Source: Candidatus Bathycorpusculum sp. | GTDB taxonomy: Archaea; Thermoproteota; Bathyarchaeia; Bathyarchaeales; Bathycorpusculaceae | Reading direction: 5' to 3' | Assembly: GCA_009781395.1 (NCBI GenBank) | Contig: WQYG01000010.1 | Location: 1 to 35,439 of the forward strand | Length of the DNA: 35,439 nucleotides | Shown here: one piece after another, positions 16,951-25,942 of the stretch | Layout of the letters: each line of letters opens with the position of its first letter | How positions within the stretch are numbered: the stretch's first letter is position 1 | Translations under genes and position numbers: made by a program | The notes under the pieces: model-generated | Database searches by the model: none | The model's input: only the letters and a program-made list of their open reading frames with translations | Told to the model about the DNA's origin: nothing

Positions 16951-18255
16951 ATGGCTGTAAATGTTAAATCTAAACCTGCTCTAAACTGCCTTTTTGGTAA
17001 AAAAACTCTAGTTTTTGTTTCATTGCTGTTTATGCTGGTTCTTGTTTCTTCCCCTTTTGTCTTTGGGACTAATGACTGGATAGTGATTAATGTTGATGTT
17101 TGCGATGAAGTTGAGCTTAGAGAGGCTATTAGTACTGCTCCGGGTAATGCGTGGCATATGATTGGTGTTGGGCAGGATATTGTATTGAAAGAGTCGCTTG
17201 TAATTCCCAAGGGTAAAATGATTGGATTGGTGGGTGATGGTCGTTTGGTTGGGGGTGATGGGGTGGATACTATTATTGTTAAACGTGGGGGTGAGTTGCA
17301 GCTTTGGGGTGTTGTTGTAACTCATGTAGAGGGTGGTGGTGGTCGTGGGGTGTATGTTGAGCGTGGTGGCATATTTTCTCTATGTAGTGGTACAATTTCG
17401 GGTAATAGTGCTGATAAGGGTGGGGGTGTGTATAATAAAGGATCTTTTACCATGTGGGGTGGTATAGTTGATACGCACTGTGTAATTTCGGGTAATACTG
17501 CTACGCAGGGTGGGGGTGTGTATAATGAGGGCACTTTTATTATGAATAATAACGGTGGGATTTATGATAATAGGTGCATGGATGCAGGAAACTCTGTGGG
17601 TCTGGGTGGGGGTGTGTATAATAAGGGCACTTTCACTATGAACGATGGTTATATCAGTAGTAATGTGGCCTCTAAGGGTGGGGGTGTGTATAACAAGGGG
17701 ACTTTTGCTATGTCAGGTAGAATTCACGGTAATGTGGCCACTTCTAAGGGTGGGGGTGTGTATAATGAGGGTTCTTTTGATGTGAAGGGTGATGTCCGCT
17801 ACGGTGATGCCACTTTTGCTGTGTATGGGTCTATCAGTTACAATGTAGTTGGTACTGAGGGTGGTGGCGTGTATGGTAATAGGCTGTTTGATGTGTATGG
17901 TGATTGGGCTATTAATTCAAATGAGGCTGCAGGCAGTGATAGTGATCGTGATGTGTTTATTGATAAAAATGTCTGGCAATTTTATCTTTTAACTATTATT
18001 TTTGTGGTATTGTTTGTTGTTGGTGGTTTGTTTTTTTATCGTTTAAGAAGACAGAAGCAGTTGTCAGCAAAGGGTGTAGTTGATTCTAAAGTGGTTAGCG
18101 GTTTTTCACTAACTTCTAAACGACCTAAAAAACTAGACTACAACAAGAGGGCACAACATTACCCGCTCTTTTCTACATTAACTCAAAAATTGTTTTTGAA
18201 AAAAATGGTAACAATGAAATGTTTAAACAAAATGTATGAGGTACATGAAAAATGA
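16951..18255 (+). CDS. Pmp-like beta-helix surface protein, array member 1 (atypically extended C-terminus)
   Basis: MAVNVKSK...KKTLVFVSLLFM; EVELREAISTAP; VVVTHVEGGGGRGVYVERGG; multiple KGGGVYNKGTFTM repeats; TM + RLRRQKQL tail. Confidence 0.85.
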   Translation: MAVNVKSKPALNCLFGKKTLVFVSLLFMLVLVSSPFVFGTNDWIVINVDVCDEVELREAISTAPGNAWHMIGVGQDIVLKESLVIPKGKMIGLVGDGRLVGGDGVDTIIVKRGGELQLWGVVVTHVEGGGGRGVYVERGGIFSLCSGTISGNSADKGGGVYNKGSFTMWGGIVDTHCVISGNTATQGGGVYNEGTFIMNNNGGIYDNRCMDAGNSVGLGGGVYNKGTFTMNDGYISSNVASKGGGVYNKGTFAMSGRIHGNVATSKGGGVYNEGSFDVKGDVRYGDATFAVYGSISYNVVGTEGGGVYGNRLFDVYGDWAINSNEAAGSDSDRDVFIDKNVWQFYLLTIIFVVLFVVGGLFFYRLRRQKQLSAKGVVDSKVVSGFSLTSKRPKKLDYNKRAQHYPLFSTLTQKLFLKKMVTMKCLNKMYEVHEK

Positions 18256-18305
18256 TATCTAACAATACAACCAATAATTTGTTAAATAAAACAAGACACA
18301 TTTGT

Positions 18306-19823
18306 ATGACTATAGCAGTTAAATCAAAGTCTGATTTAGATCATCTTGTTAGTAAAAAGGCCCTGTGCATTATTTCTTTATTCTTTATTGCCGCACTATT
18401 TTCCTCCTCCCTTATCCCTGACGCTAACGGATGGTTGGCACCTCCATCGGTTATTGTTAAAAATGAGGCTGAACTTAGAGACGCCATCAACACGTCAAAT
18501 GGGTGGATTGGTCTGGGAAATGATATTGTATTGAAAGAATCCCTTGAAATTTCGGATGGTAAACGCATTGCGTTGGCAGGATCGGGAGGAGGTTACCAGC
18601 GTTTAATTGGGGCTAAAGGTTTGGATACAATTATTGTAAAGTCTGGTGGGGAGTTAACCCTTCAGTATGGTGTTGTTGTAACTCATGCAAAAGGTGCTAG
18701 TGGACGTGGAGTGTATGTTGAAAATGGTGGCACACTTACATTATATAATTGTGAAATTTCTGGCAACACGGCTACGGAGGGTGGGGGCGTATATAATGCC
18801 GGTGTTTTTAACATAGGGTCAGATGGGCGGATTGAGGATAGAATGGCTGATGTTGGGGTAATTTGTGGTAATACCGCTACACAAGGTGGAGGGGTGTATA
18901 ATGTGGGTTATTTTGCGTTGTACAATAAGGGTGTAATTCGTGAAAATAAATGTGTAGACACAAAAACCTCTATGGGTGAGGGTGGAGGTGTGTACAATAC
19001 AGGCAATTTCACTATGAAAAATGATGTAGGCAACTCCTACTTCTATACGCTCCCAAAAAATGATGCGGGTGTTTCCTACTACAACGTGGCGTCAAGTGGC
19101 ATCTCTTACAATATGGCTACAACTGGTGGTGGCGTGTATAATGTTGGCAATTTCAACATGAACCATGGAGAGATCATCTACAATACTGCTACAGAGGGCG
19201 GGGGAGTGTACAATAATGGCGATTTCAACATAAACAATTTTGGTTACACCAATTCTATTGGTGATAATACAGCTGTTAAGGGTGGAGGTGTGTATAATGT
19301 TGGCAATTTCAACATGAATGATGGTGGTTGGATTCGCGCAAATAAATGTGTAGACACAAAAAACTCTCTTGGTGTGGGTGGGGGTGTATATAATAGTGGT
19401 AATTTCAATATGAAAGCGGACAATATTCGTTACAATGCAGCCACTAATGGCGGAGGTGTGTATAATGTTGGTACTTTCTCTACAGCTGGTACCATCTGCG
19501 AAAATATTGCTATGAAGAGAGGTGGCGGTGTGTATACTGTGGATAATGTTGGCACTTTTGATATAACCAATACACGCACTGCATTTATTGAAATGAATGT
19601 AGCTGCAAGTGGTGATGGTGATAACGTGTTTACCGGTATCGATGAAGTATTTAACGAAAACAGTGACAACGGTATTGAGTTTTTTTATCTTTTAACAATA
19701 ATCATTATCGTTGTGATTGCTGCTATTGTAATGGTTATTGGTTTGCTTATCTATCGTTCAAAGCGTCAAAAACAGTTAATGACAAAGGATTTGGTTGATT
19801 CTAATGATGATGGAGCTGTGTAA
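18306..19823 (+). CDS. Pmp-like beta-helix surface protein, array member 2
   Basis: ORF 18252-19823; start moved to the ATG at 18306 (MTIAVKSK) by paralog alignment; GGGVYNVGNFNM repeats; TM + YRSKRQKQL. Confidence 0.85.
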   Translation: MTIAVKSKSDLDHLVSKKALCIISLFFIAALFSSSLIPDANGWLAPPSVIVKNEAELRDAINTSNGWIGLGNDIVLKESLEISDGKRIALAGSGGGYQRLIGAKGLDTIIVKSGGELTLQYGVVVTHAKGASGRGVYVENGGTLTLYNCEISGNTATEGGGVYNAGVFNIGSDGRIEDRMADVGVICGNTATQGGGVYNVGYFALYNKGVIRENKCVDTKTSMGEGGGVYNTGNFTMKNDVGNSYFYTLPKNDAGVSYYNVASSGISYNMATTGGGVYNVGNFNMNHGEIIYNTATEGGGVYNNGDFNINNFGYTNSIGDNTAVKGGGVYNVGNFNMNDGGWIRANKCVDTKNSLGVGGGVYNSGNFNMKADNIRYNAATNGGGVYNVGTFSTAGTICENIAMKRGGGVYTVDNVGTFDITNTRTAFIEMNVAASGDGDNVFTGIDEVFNENSDNGIEFFYLLTIIIIVVIAAIVMVIGLLIYRSKRQKQLMTKDLVDSNDDGAV

Positions 19824-19911
19824 TCTTGGGGGTTTCTAGTTTACAGGGGTCTAAAAATTCTGTAAACAATGTATGTAACGTAAATGGAAAAATCAAGCGG
19901 AGTGTATGTAT

Positions 19912-21069
19912 ATGAATGTAAATGTTAAATCTCTCTCTAAACACGGTATAGGTTGTTTTTTTGGTAAAAAATTTTTGATGATTGTTTCTTTACTATTTAT
20001 GTTAACCCTTTTTTCTTCCCTAGTTGTTTCTGGGGTTAATGGTTATTTTTTTACTGATGAGCCTCCTGTTGTGGTTGAAACTGAGGCTGAACTTGTAACT
20101 GCTATTAATACGTCTCCAGATGAGGAATATACCATTGTTATTTCAAAAGATATTATGTTGGAAAAATCCCTTGAAATTCCTGATGGTAAACGAATTATCT
20201 TGATAGGAAATGTTTCGGATATTTGTTTGGTTGGGACTGATGGTTTTGATACTATTATTGTAAAGTCTGGGGGATATTTGCGTATGGTAGGTTATATTGT
20301 TGTTACTCATGCCAAGGGTGATACAGGCAGGGGGATATATGTTGAGCGTGGCGGCACCTGTATTCTACAGAGCACTACAGTTTCAGGTAACCGTGCTGAT
20401 AATGGTGGTGGAGTGTATAATGAGGGCACTTTTGAATTACGACAGGCTGACGATTCTCTAGGTTTGATTGCTAACAATGTTGCTACTTTGGGTGGAGGCG
20501 TATACAATAAGGGTACATTTAGGGTGTTTGGGGGCTGTATCAAAGATAATGTTGCTACTTTAGGAGGCGGCGTATACAACGCTAAACGCAGTCTTTTTGA
20601 TATGACCCGTAGTGAGATTACTTTTAACAAAGCCACTGATAAGGGTGGTGGAGTGTATAACTTGGGTGTATTGGATATGAAGAGTGGTTGTATCGACCGC
20701 AATTCTGCTGATAAGGGTGGTGGAGTGTATAACTTGGGTACATTTAATATGGCTAAGAGTTATGGTCTTTATGATCGCATGATGCCAAGAGGATGCTCTA
20801 TTGGTTTTAATACGGCTACTTTGGCTGGTGGCGTGTATAATGCTGGCACTTTTGACATGCCTGAGGGTGCGCCTATTTATAGCAATACCGCCCTAAGTGG
20901 CGAGAGTGTTAATGTAGTTAATGAGACTTTAGGTGAATGGCAACTTTATCTTTTAGTTATTACTGTTGCTCTTGTTGGTATTGTTGCCGGTTTGTTCTTT
21001 TACCGCTCAAAAAGACAAAAGCAGTTAATAGTAAAGAATGGTTTGGGTGGTGTTGATGAGGGGGTTTAA
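19912..21069 (+). CDS. Pmp-like beta-helix surface protein, array member 3
   Basis: MNVNVKSL...KKFLMIVSLLFM; DKGGGVYNLGTFNM repeats; TM + YRSKRQKQL; ends GVDEGV*. Confidence 0.85.
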   Translation: MNVNVKSLSKHGIGCFFGKKFLMIVSLLFMLTLFSSLVVSGVNGYFFTDEPPVVVETEAELVTAINTSPDEEYTIVISKDIMLEKSLEIPDGKRIILIGNVSDICLVGTDGFDTIIVKSGGYLRMVGYIVVTHAKGDTGRGIYVERGGTCILQSTTVSGNRADNGGGVYNEGTFELRQADDSLGLIANNVATLGGGVYNKGTFRVFGGCIKDNVATLGGGVYNAKRSLFDMTRSEITFNKATDKGGGVYNLGVLDMKSGCIDRNSADKGGGVYNLGTFNMAKSYGLYDRMMPRGCSIGFNTATLAGGVYNAGTFDMPEGAPIYSNTALSGESVNVVNETLGEWQLYLLVITVALVGIVAGLFFYRSKRQKQLIVKNGLGGVDEGV

Positions 21070-21130
21070 GTTTAGTTTGCTTTATTTTTTTAGCAGGAAG
21101 ACTTTACCCTTTGTTATTTCTTTACTCTTT
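21040..21130 (+). repeat. Junction direct repeat, copy A (C-terminal tail of one paralog/signal peptide of the next)
   Basis: GGTTTGGGTGGTGTTGATGAGGGGGTTTAAGTTTAGTTTGCTTTATTTTTTTAGCA... recurs near 21905 almost identically, and in diverged form near 22722 and 23705. Confidence 0.8.
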
Positions 21131-21934
21131 ATAATAACCCTATTTTCATCGTCACTTGTCTCTGGATTTTATATTTCACAAAGAGATATTGATGTTTATA
21201 GCGAGGTCGAACTTAGAGAGGCTATTAATGCTGCACCAGATAACAAGTATTATGAGATTGTTTTGAAAAACGAGCTTACATTAAAAACGCCCCTTGAAAT
21301 CCCTAAGGGTAAACAAATTGGATTGTTAGATGGACGTTTGGTTGGGGGTAATGGGGTGGATACTATTATCGTTAAGAGTGGGGGTGAGTTGCATCTTTGG
21401 GGTGTTGTTGTAACTCATGCAAAGGGTACTAGCGGTCGTGGAGTATATGTTGAGAGCGGTGGTATATTTACACTATTTTTTGGCGAAATTTATGGCAACA
21501 GTGCTACAAAGGGTGGAGGGGTATACAATGAGGGCACTTTCACGCTATATGGTAAAGAGTCCATAGCTTGCTTTGGAGATTGCATAATTTCAGATAACAA
21601 AGCTGATTATGGTGGAGGAGTGTACAACGTCGGCAGTTTCATTACATATAGCGGTGAAATTTCCAACAATACTGCTATTGAGGGCCAAGCTGTATACAAC
21701 ATTGGCACTTTTGACAGATCTGATAGAACGCTAATTTACTCAACCGCAGTCACAAGTGGTGAGAGCGCTGATGTGTTTATCAAACCTACGAGCGGTAGGT
21801 CATTTTATCTTCTGCCTATAGCTGGAACAGTTGCAGTTGTTAGTCTTATTGGCGCAAGTTTGTTTTTTTATCGTTCAAAAACTCGCAAACCGTTGATAGC
21901 GAAAAGTTTGGGTGGTGTTGATGAGGGGGTTTAA
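21056..21934 (+). CDS. Pmp-like beta-helix surface protein, array member 4
   Basis: ATG at 21056 (MRGFKFSLLYFFSRKTLPF) overlaps the upstream stop by 14 nt; same domain plan; ends GVDEGV*. Confidence 0.85.
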   Translation: MRGFKFSLLYFFSRKTLPFVISLLFIITLFSSSLVSGFYISQRDIDVYSEVELREAINAAPDNKYYEIVLKNELTLKTPLEIPKGKQIGLLDGRLVGGNGVDTIIVKSGGELHLWGVVVTHAKGTSGRGVYVESGGIFTLFFGEIYGNSATKGGGVYNEGTFTLYGKESIACFGDCIISDNKADYGGGVYNVGSFITYSGEISNNTAIEGQAVYNIGTFDRSDRTLIYSTAVTSGESADVFIKPTSGRSFYLLPIAGTVAVVSLIGASLFFYRSKTRKPLIAKSLGGVDEGV

Positions 21935-21995
21935 GTTTAGTTTGCTTTATTTTTTTAGCAAAAAGACTTTACCATTTATTGTTTCTTTACTTTTT
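21905..21995 (+). repeat. Junction direct repeat, copy B
   Basis: AGTTTGGGTGGTGTTGATGAGGGGGTTTAAGTTTAGTTTGCTTTATTTTTTTAGCAAAAAGACTTTACC. Confidence 0.8.
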
Positions 21996-22760
21996 ATAAT
22001 AACCCTACTTTTCGTTCCTTTCATCTCTGAGGTTAATGAGTGGATAGGTTGGGATGTTGAGGTTAAAAATGAGGCTGAACTTAGAGAGGCTATTAGTGTA
22101 GCTCTAGATAACACGGAATATGTAATTGGTCTTAGTAAGGACATTACTCTTGAAAAGTCCCTTGATATACCTGTTGGTAAGAGTATTGTGTTGGTGGGTG
22201 TGGGGGATGTTGTTTGGAGGCTTGTGGGTGCAAATAATCAAAATACAATTAGTGTTTTTGGTTTGTTGACAATTGATGGTATATGTGTAACTCATGTGGA
22301 AGGTGATAGTGGTCGGGGGGTGTATGTTGGGAATGGCGGTACTTTTACTATGTTGGGTGGTGTGATTTCCGGCAACAATATTGATGATGCGGGTGGTGGT
22401 GTGTGTATTAATGAGAGTGTTTTTGTTATGCTTGGTGGTGAGATTACAGGTAACACCGCTACAACTGGTGGTGGCATGTACAGCACAAATAGTTCTATAG
22501 AGCGGCGTGGCGGAACGATTTGGGGCAACAACGCAACAAGAGCCACCAGCTCTTATAATGATGTAGCCCAAGTAGAAGTTGGTAAACGTCCTTCTGATCT
22601 CCATCGTTCTGATGAGGTTGATGAGTCGCCTTATTTTTTGTTTGGCATAGTTGCTGTCATAGTTGTGGTTGTGATTGTTTTGCTTTTTTATCGTTCAAAA
22701 ATGCGAAAGCGATCAATCGTGAAGAGTTTGAGTGATTCTAATGAGGGGGTAGAAATTTAG
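21921..22760 (+). CDS. Pmp-like beta-helix surface protein, array member 5
   Basis: ATG at 21921 (MRGFKFSLLYFFSKKTLPF), 14-nt overlap with the upstream gene; short repeat region; TM + YRSKMRKRS. Confidence 0.85.
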   Translation: MRGFKFSLLYFFSKKTLPFIVSLLFIITLLFVPFISEVNEWIGWDVEVKNEAELREAISVALDNTEYVIGLSKDITLEKSLDIPVGKSIVLVGVGDVVWRLVGANNQNTISVFGLLTIDGICVTHVEGDSGRGVYVGNGGTFTMLGGVISGNNIDDAGGGVCINESVFVMLGGEITGNTATTGGGMYSTNSSIERRGGTIWGNNATRATSSYNDVAQVEVGKRPSDLHRSDEVDESPYFLFGIVAVIVVVVIVLLFYRSKMRKRSIVKSLSDSNEGVEI

Positions 22761-22805
22761 TTTGGTTTGTTTTTTTAGCAAAAAGTCTTTGTTGTTTATT
22801 TCTTT
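22722..22805 (+). repeat. Junction direct repeat, copy C
   Basis: GAAGAGTTTGAGTGATTCTAATGAGGGGGTAGAAATTTAGTTTGGTTTGTTTTTTTAGCAAAAAGTCTTTGTTG. Confidence 0.75.
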
Positions 22806-23745
22806 ACTCTTTATGTCAACAATACTTTTCACTCCACATATTATGGAGGTCAGTGGCATGTGGATGAATGTAACATCAAGTGTTACTGTTGGAACGGGGG
22901 TTGAACTTGTAGAGGCTGTTAATGCAGCTCCAGTTAATGAAAGACATACAATTGCTATTTCAAAAGATATTGTATTGGAAAAAACCCTTGAAATCCCTGA
23001 AGGTAAGGACATTCTTATGATATGGTATGGTAGCCGTGATTTTTATTTGATTGGAGCTAATGGCATGGATACCATAATTGTTAAAAGTGGTGGCATGTTG
23101 ACGCTTGCAGGGACTCTTGTTGTAACTCATGCAGAGGGCGATAGTGGCAGGGGGGTGTATGTTGAGCGTGATGGCGAATTTAATATATCTGGTGCTATAA
23201 TTTCGGGTAATAGTGCTGATAGGGGTGGGGGTGTGTATAATGAGGGTACTTTTAACTTGATGGGTGATTCGGATCGGGGTGGTTTAGTTGGTAATAATAC
23301 TGCTAATTTAGGTGGGGGGGTGTATAATGAGGGTACTTTTAGTATGAGTTGGGGTAAGGTTGAGTATAATAATGCTACAGACTCGGAAACGTCTGTTGGT
23401 ATGGGTGGTGGGGTGTATAACAAGGGCACACTCATCTCAAACTCAAATAGCTATACTTGGGGGGATACTATTTGTTTTAATGTGGCTACTTTGGGTGGGG
23501 GTGTGTATAACACGGGCACTATTGAGATGTCTGGTGGGCAGATTTCTGGAAATACTGCGTTAAGTGGTGAGGGTAATAATGTGTTTAACGAAGAGGTTGT
23601 AAGTGGTAGAGGACAGTTTTATCTTTTAGTCATTATTGGGGTGGTTGCTGTTGTGGCTGTTTTTGGTGGTTTGTTTTTTTATTTTTTAAAAATGCGGAAA
23701 CGTTTTGTAGTGAAGAGTTTGGGTGGTTCTAATGAGGGGATCTAA
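22762..23745 (+). CDS. Pmp-like beta-helix surface protein, array member 6 (TTG start inferred)
   Basis: MVCFFSKKSLLFISLLFM; ELVEAVNAAP; GGGVYNEGTF repeats; TM tail; the conserved ATG is in frame at 22741 but followed by a TAG. Confidence 0.8.
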   Translation: MVCFFSKKSLLFISLLFMSTILFTPHIMEVSGMWMNVTSSVTVGTGVELVEAVNAAPVNERHTIAISKDIVLEKTLEIPEGKDILMIWYGSRDFYLIGANGMDTIIVKSGGMLTLAGTLVVTHAEGDSGRGVYVERDGEFNISGAIISGNSADRGGGVYNEGTFNLMGDSDRGGLVGNNTANLGGGVYNEGTFSMSWGKVEYNNATDSETSVGMGGGVYNKGTLISNSNSYTWGDTICFNVATLGGGVYNTGTIEMSGGQISGNTALSGEGNNVFNEEVVSGRGQFYLLVIIGVVAVVAVFGGLFFYFLKMRKRFVVKSLGGSNEGI

Positions 23746-23792
23746 GTTTAGTTTGGTTTGTTTTTTTAGCAAAAAGTCTTTGTTGTTAATTT
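23710..23792 (+). repeat. Junction direct repeat, copy D
   Basis: GTGAAGAGTTTGGGTGGTTCTAATGAGGGGATCTAAGTTTAGTTTGGTTTGTTTTTTTAGCAAAAAGTCTTTGTTG. Confidence 0.75.
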
Positions 23793-24736
23793 CTTTACTC
23801 TTTATGACAACAATATTCGTCTTTTTTACAATTCCCCCAACCAATGGGGTGGTGGCAGATATTGATATTTATGTGTATAGTGAGGCTGAGCTTAGAGATG
23901 CCATTAATGTGGCTCCAAATAACAAAGTGTATCGTATTGTTATTTTGGAGGATATAGTGTTGAAAAAACCTCTTGAAATTTCAGATAATAAAAACATTGA
24001 GTTGTGGTCTGGTTATAGTTTGGTTGGAGGTGATGGGGTGGATACTATTATTGTTAAGAGTGGTGGAAGGTTGGGGCTTCGGGGTGGTAGTTTTATTGTG
24101 ACTCATGCAGAGGGTGCTAGTGGCAGGGGGGTGTATGTTGAGCGTGGTGGTGAATTTCATTTATATGGGGGTGTAATTTCGGGCAATAGTGCTGTTAAGG
24201 GTGGAGGGGTGTATAATGAGGGTGTTTTTACGTTATGGTGGCAGCTGAATGCTGAAGATGGTAACGTTTTGAATAATGTTGCTACTTTGGGTGGTGGGGT
24301 GTATAATGTGGGTAATTTTACGATGTATGGTGGTTGGATTCGTAGGAATAGTTGTGTAGATACAGGAATAGTTGCGGGTGTTGGTGGGGGTGTGTATAAT
24401 GTGGGTACTTTCATTATGGAGGCGGGTTGTATTGACGCCAATATTGCTGTTAAGGGTGGTGGGGTGTATAATGTGGGCACTTTTGATTATGATGAGGTGC
24501 GTGTGGGGATTTCTTCGAATGTTGCTTTAAGTGGTGAGGGTCATGACGTATTTGTCGGGGAAGAAGACGTGTTTGTTGAACCTATGGATGGTGGTGGGCA
24601 GTCTTATCTTTTGCCTATTGTAGGAGCGGTTGCTATTGCTGTTGTTGTGTGTGGTTTGTTTTTTTATCGTTCAAAGAGACAAAAGCGATCTGTGGTGAAG
24701 GGGTTGGGCGATTCTGTCGGGGAGGTTAAAGTTTAA
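23732..24736 (+). CDS. Pmp-like beta-helix surface protein, array member 7
   Basis: ATG at 23732 (MRGSKFSLVCFFSKKSLLL), 14-nt overlap with the upstream gene; repeats; TM + YRSKRQKRS. Confidence 0.85.
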   Translation: MRGSKFSLVCFFSKKSLLLISLLFMTTIFVFFTIPPTNGVVADIDIYVYSEAELRDAINVAPNNKVYRIVILEDIVLKKPLEISDNKNIELWSGYSLVGGDGVDTIIVKSGGRLGLRGGSFIVTHAEGASGRGVYVERGGEFHLYGGVISGNSAVKGGGVYNEGVFTLWWQLNAEDGNVLNNVATLGGGVYNVGNFTMYGGWIRRNSCVDTGIVAGVGGGVYNVGTFIMEAGCIDANIAVKGGGVYNVGTFDYDEVRVGISSNVALSGEGHDVFVGEEDVFVEPMDGGGQSYLLPIVGAVAIAVVVCGLFFYRSKRQKRSVVKGLGDSVGEVKV

Positions 24737-24737
24737 G

Positions 24738-25883
24738 TTGCGTTGCCTTTTAATAAAAAAGACTTCACTGTTTATTTCTTTACTTCTTATGATAGTACTA
24801 TTTTTTTCTACGTTTGCTTTAGTGTTTAGCGAGAGTTCTTTTTTTGTACAAGGAACCAAAACACCTGACAAATTAGTTAAAAACGAATCTGAACTTATAA
24901 ACGCCCTCAGTGTTGCGCCTTCAGATAAAACGGTATATGTTATTGGCCTTAGTGCTGACATTGTTCTTAAAAAGTCGCTTGAAATTCCTGCTGACAAAAA
25001 CATTGTGTTGGTAAGTGTGGGTGATGGTGTTTGGAAACTTGTGGGTCCAAACAAACAAAACACCATCAACGTTAATGGCTTGCTAACTCTTGATGGTGTA
25101 GGTGTAACTCATGTGGAAGGTGATGTGGGTGGAGGAGTGTATGTTGATGAGGGTGGTGTACTTACTTTTTTGAGTGGGAAAATTTATGGTAACACAGACA
25201 CGGATGATGTTTATGGTGTTGCTTGTGGTGGGGGTGTGTATGTTGGTAGTGGGGGTGTTTTTGTTATGTCGGGCGGCGAGATTGTTAACAATAAAGCTAA
25301 TAGAATGGGTGGAGGTGTATATAATGCAGGGTCTTTTAGTATGTCGGGTGGAGAGATTTCCGGCAATAACGCTTATCGTGGGGGTGGAGTGTACAACCAG
25401 TTTTATGGCGTTTTTGTGATGTCGGGTGGAATAATTGCCAATAACACCGCTGATTTTGGGGGTGGAGTGGACAACAGTGGGGGGTATGAGAGGGGTGTTA
25501 CTTTTACTATGACTGGCGGTAAAATTACGGGTAATGTAGCTAAAGATCGTGGAGGTGGTTTGGTCTATATGAAGGGTTCTTTTAAATGGTCGGATGGAAG
25601 GATTTCGGGTAATACTGCAAGCTTTAAAAATAATGATGTAAGTAGGGCCGAGTTTTGTATTGATACTATACCTCCAAGTAGGGATGGTTTTTTTATGGAC
25701 AGTGGGGTTTGGTTAGGGAAAATAAAAAACAATCTGTTTTTACCTATCGTAGTAACTGTTGTTAGCCTTATTGTTATTGTGGTTGGTTTGTTTTTTTATC
25801 GCTCAAAGAAATTAAATCAGTTAACAACAAAAAGTATAGTTGATTCTACTGTGCAGTATAGGTTTTCCACTGTTTCCTATTGA
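24738..25883 (+). CDS. Pmp-like beta-helix surface protein, array member 8 (TTG start inferred)
   Basis: MRCLLIKKTSLFISLLLM; MSGGEISGNNAYRGGGVYN repeats; TM + FFYRSKKLNQL. Confidence 0.82.
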   Translation: MRCLLIKKTSLFISLLLMIVLFFSTFALVFSESSFFVQGTKTPDKLVKNESELINALSVAPSDKTVYVIGLSADIVLKKSLEIPADKNIVLVSVGDGVWKLVGPNKQNTINVNGLLTLDGVGVTHVEGDVGGGVYVDEGGVLTFLSGKIYGNTDTDDVYGVACGGGVYVGSGGVFVMSGGEIVNNKANRMGGGVYNAGSFSMSGGEISGNNAYRGGGVYNQFYGVFVMSGGIIANNTADFGGGVDNSGGYERGVTFTMTGGKITGNVAKDRGGGLVYMKGSFKWSDGRISGNTASFKNNDVSRAEFCIDTIPPSRDGFFMDSGVWLGKIKNNLFLPIVVTVVSLIVIVVGLFFYRSKKLNQLTTKSIVDSTVQYRFSTVSY

Positions 25884-25942
25884 TCTACTCTATTTTTTAG
25901 AGTGTATTTGGCTTGTTTTTTTGTGTTACACAAGGGTGGTGG

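Noticed and set aside
20307-20702. Long antisense ORFs across the array (e.g. 131 aa ...SLYTPPPKVATL..., also 17322, 23127, 24157)
   Set aside because: They are mirror translations of the GGGVYN repeats (GGTGGNGTGTATAA read in reverse gives LYTPPP); no independent start/RBS or domain evidence.
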